This document shows, in pieces, positions 62,640 through 64,000 of a stretch of DNA of 64,000 bases. Position 1 is the first letter of the stretch; the number at the start of each line of letters is the position of its first letter. The DNA is from Xiphias gladius (Eukaryota; Chordata; Actinopteri; Istiophoriformes; Xiphiidae). The DNA is taken from positions 13,651,501 to 13,715,500 of the forward strand of contig NC_053416.1 in NCBI RefSeq assembly GCF_016859285.1, given 5' to 3'. Below the pieces are notes generated by a model that did not search any database, was not told where the DNA came from, and saw only the letters and a list, made by a program, of their open reading frames with translations. The translations under genes and the position numbers were made by a program.

Positions 62640-63940
62640 GGTTAAAACTCGCTAATATAGACACTGGTTTACATTAGAGAATTGCTGACTTGTAACACTG
62701 CAGGCCTGCAACACCGTCGTATAAATCACCGGATAGTTCTTCTGCTATCACAGGCTGCTTTATTAATAATTAGAAGACGGTTTTACATGCGATGGTTCAT
62801 GAAAGTGCCTGTAATCCCAACATCCTCCCCTCGCAGGGAGTGAAAGCACACAATCTTTGCTGCTCCACTCGTGCAGCGCGCTAATATCAGTCTAATGGTG
62901 AGTAATATAGATATGGGGATTTCTGGAGGCGTCAGAAAACAAGATATGATATCAATTTAGTTAATTTTGTGTTCACAGAGACAAACGTGCCCGGGTTTGT
63001 TGCCAACAGGAGGAGAGAGATACAGGTTGTTTTTTTTTCACGGTGGTTGAAGCGTTTTTGAAAAAGTCCTGTGAATAATCTACAGTATGCGGGTTGGTTA
63101 TACTTATCAGATGTTGAGACAGATGTATGTTCCTTTTTCAAATGGGATTGGGTAGGTAGGCCCACTGAGAGGTGCGGGCTCCTGCCAAACCTCGGCCCAA
63201 GTGAGTCCAAATTGAATCGCGTGCGTTATGGCGCTGTGATGAGGGCAAAGATCAAGTAAAAATAATCATAAATCCATTTCGACACTGAATATTATGAAAT
63301 AAAACACATCACAGGCTCAAATCCGCCCATTTTTCTCCACCGAGCGGTAAGATGTTGTAATTATTAGCCAATAATATTAAGGGACGCTTCAGACAAGGAC
63401 CCTATTAGTTCCTAGGAATGTAGATATGAATTAAGGTTGTGAGGGTTTTGCAAAATGCGTATAAACTCCGGTGGGTTCATTTCCCTCCACGGACAAAAAG
63501 TAATTTGCTTTGTAATAAAGAGAAGAAAGGAAAAGAAAAATGCAGGAATAAGCTTCAAAATTAACAAAAGGGGGGAAAAAATAATGTGATAAAAGCCCAG
63601 ATAACTACTGGCTAGTCCCATTAATCCTTCAAAATCGTCATATTTCTGAGATAATCTTTTTAAACTGAGTGGATCAATAGGCTGCAGATAATTTGCCAAG
63701 TTATTTATTTTGCTCCCCGCTGGGGAAAATTGGACCACTGCGGCTTGTCTGGTGAAGCAAAGACTCCCCTGAAACATACTTGAAATAAACCTCTTTTCCT
63801 GGAGTTTATTCAAACAAACATGTTACCATAAACACATGAGGACTTGGAATCACCTTTTGCATACAGTTTAGTCTAATGAACTTACTTCTGCAAAGTCTTA
63901 CATTATCGTACAAAACAAGTTGCACTCAACTTAAAACATG
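62640..63940. other. unclassified unique DNA, no gene seen
   Basis: This is AT-rich, moderately complex sequence without recognisable repeats or family motifs. It contains homeodomain-type TAAT/ATTA cores and two TAATCC (bicoid-type) sites (about 62811 and 63623). The longest open frame (63412-63813, - strand) has no recognised similarity and is treated as chance. Confidence 0.4.
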
Positions 63941-63942
63941 CG

Positions 63943-63944
<2 letters not shown>

Positions 63945-63973
<29 letters not shown>
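63945..63973. repeat. poly(T) tract
   Basis: A run of about 29 T residues near the window edge. Confidence 0.9.
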
Positions 63974-64000
63974 CCTATTTTCAGCAATCAAAATGAAAAG

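Larger units (their letters stand above)
46300..64000. other. gene-free interval downstream of pcbd2
   Basis: No exon with a recognisable family motif was found on either strand in this 17.7 kb, apart from transposon relics. In mammals CATSPER3 and PITX1 follow PCBD2. Neither could be recognised here, so PITX1 is presumably beyond the window and CATSPER3 is absent or elsewhere. Contents are repeats, microsatellites and unclassified unique DNA, itemised below. Confidence 0.6.

Noticed and set aside
63412-63813. A 133-codon - strand frame near the right edge.
   Set aside because: No recognised motif, codon use like random AT-rich DNA, and no promoter or splice context. It was kept only as unclassified DNA.

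Overview
The window is nuclear chromosomal DNA from a bony fish, most likely a percomorph teleost. The evidence is spliced vertebrate genes with GT/AG introns, short teleost-sized introns, abundant (CA)n, (AAAG)n and similar microsatellites, and remnants of repeats typical of fish genomes (Tc1-like elements, a Tx1/L1-like LINE, small hAT-like and other MITEs). There are no operons, CRISPR arrays or prokaryotic features.

Four protein genes lie head to tail on the + strand, in the order of the human 5q31 block DDX46, C5orf24, TXNDC15, PCBD2. (1) ddx46, 23 coding exons from 1295 to 14632, encodes a 1063-residue DEAD-box splicing helicase (Prp5 type). (2) The c5orf24 homologue has one coding exon, 17108 to 17731, 207 residues with four GRPxG repeats. 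It is preceded by a probable untranslated first exon near 15.5 kb and followed by long AT-rich 3' sequence. (3) txndc15, six coding exons from 27398 to 31563, encodes a 351-residue signal-peptide and one-TM thioredoxin-fold protein. (4) pcbd2, four coding exons from 32143 to 46103, encodes a 140-residue pterin-4a-carbinolamine dehydratase. All four reading frames are intact when the exons are joined at canonical sites. Coding lengths and phases were counted by hand.

Region by region: 1 to 1294 is upstream DNA and the GC-rich ddx46 promoter. 1.3 to 15.1 kb is ddx46, with a two-part interspersed repeat in intron 16. 15.1 to 24.2 kb is c5orf24 and its 3' region. 24.25 to 27.2 kb is a broken LINE ending about 200 bp before the txndc15 start codon. 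27.2 to 31.8 kb is txndc15, with several MITE fragments in its introns, one keeping an 8-bp target-site duplication. 31.8 to 46.3 kb is pcbd2, dominated by a 10.6-kb third intron with microsatellites, repeats and some complex non-repetitive blocks. 46.3 to 64 kb has no recognisable gene. It holds microsatellites, two Tc1-like relics, a RecQ-like helicase relic, common teleost repeats, a GC/CpG-rich block at about 61.1 to 61.4 kb and a degenerate tandem array of roughly 100-bp units at 61.6 to 62.5 kb. In mammals the next genes would be CATSPER3 and PITX1; neither is visible here.

The genes are not a pathway. ddx46 acts in U2 snRNP/branch-site recognition, c5orf24 is a little-characterised, probably nuclear protein, txndc15 is a ciliary/ER membrane protein, and pcbd2 recycles pterin cofactor and can act as an HNF1 dimerisation cofactor. 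I found no convincing previously undescribed system. The unusual items are repeats, mobile-element relics and candidate regulatory blocks, each listed separately.
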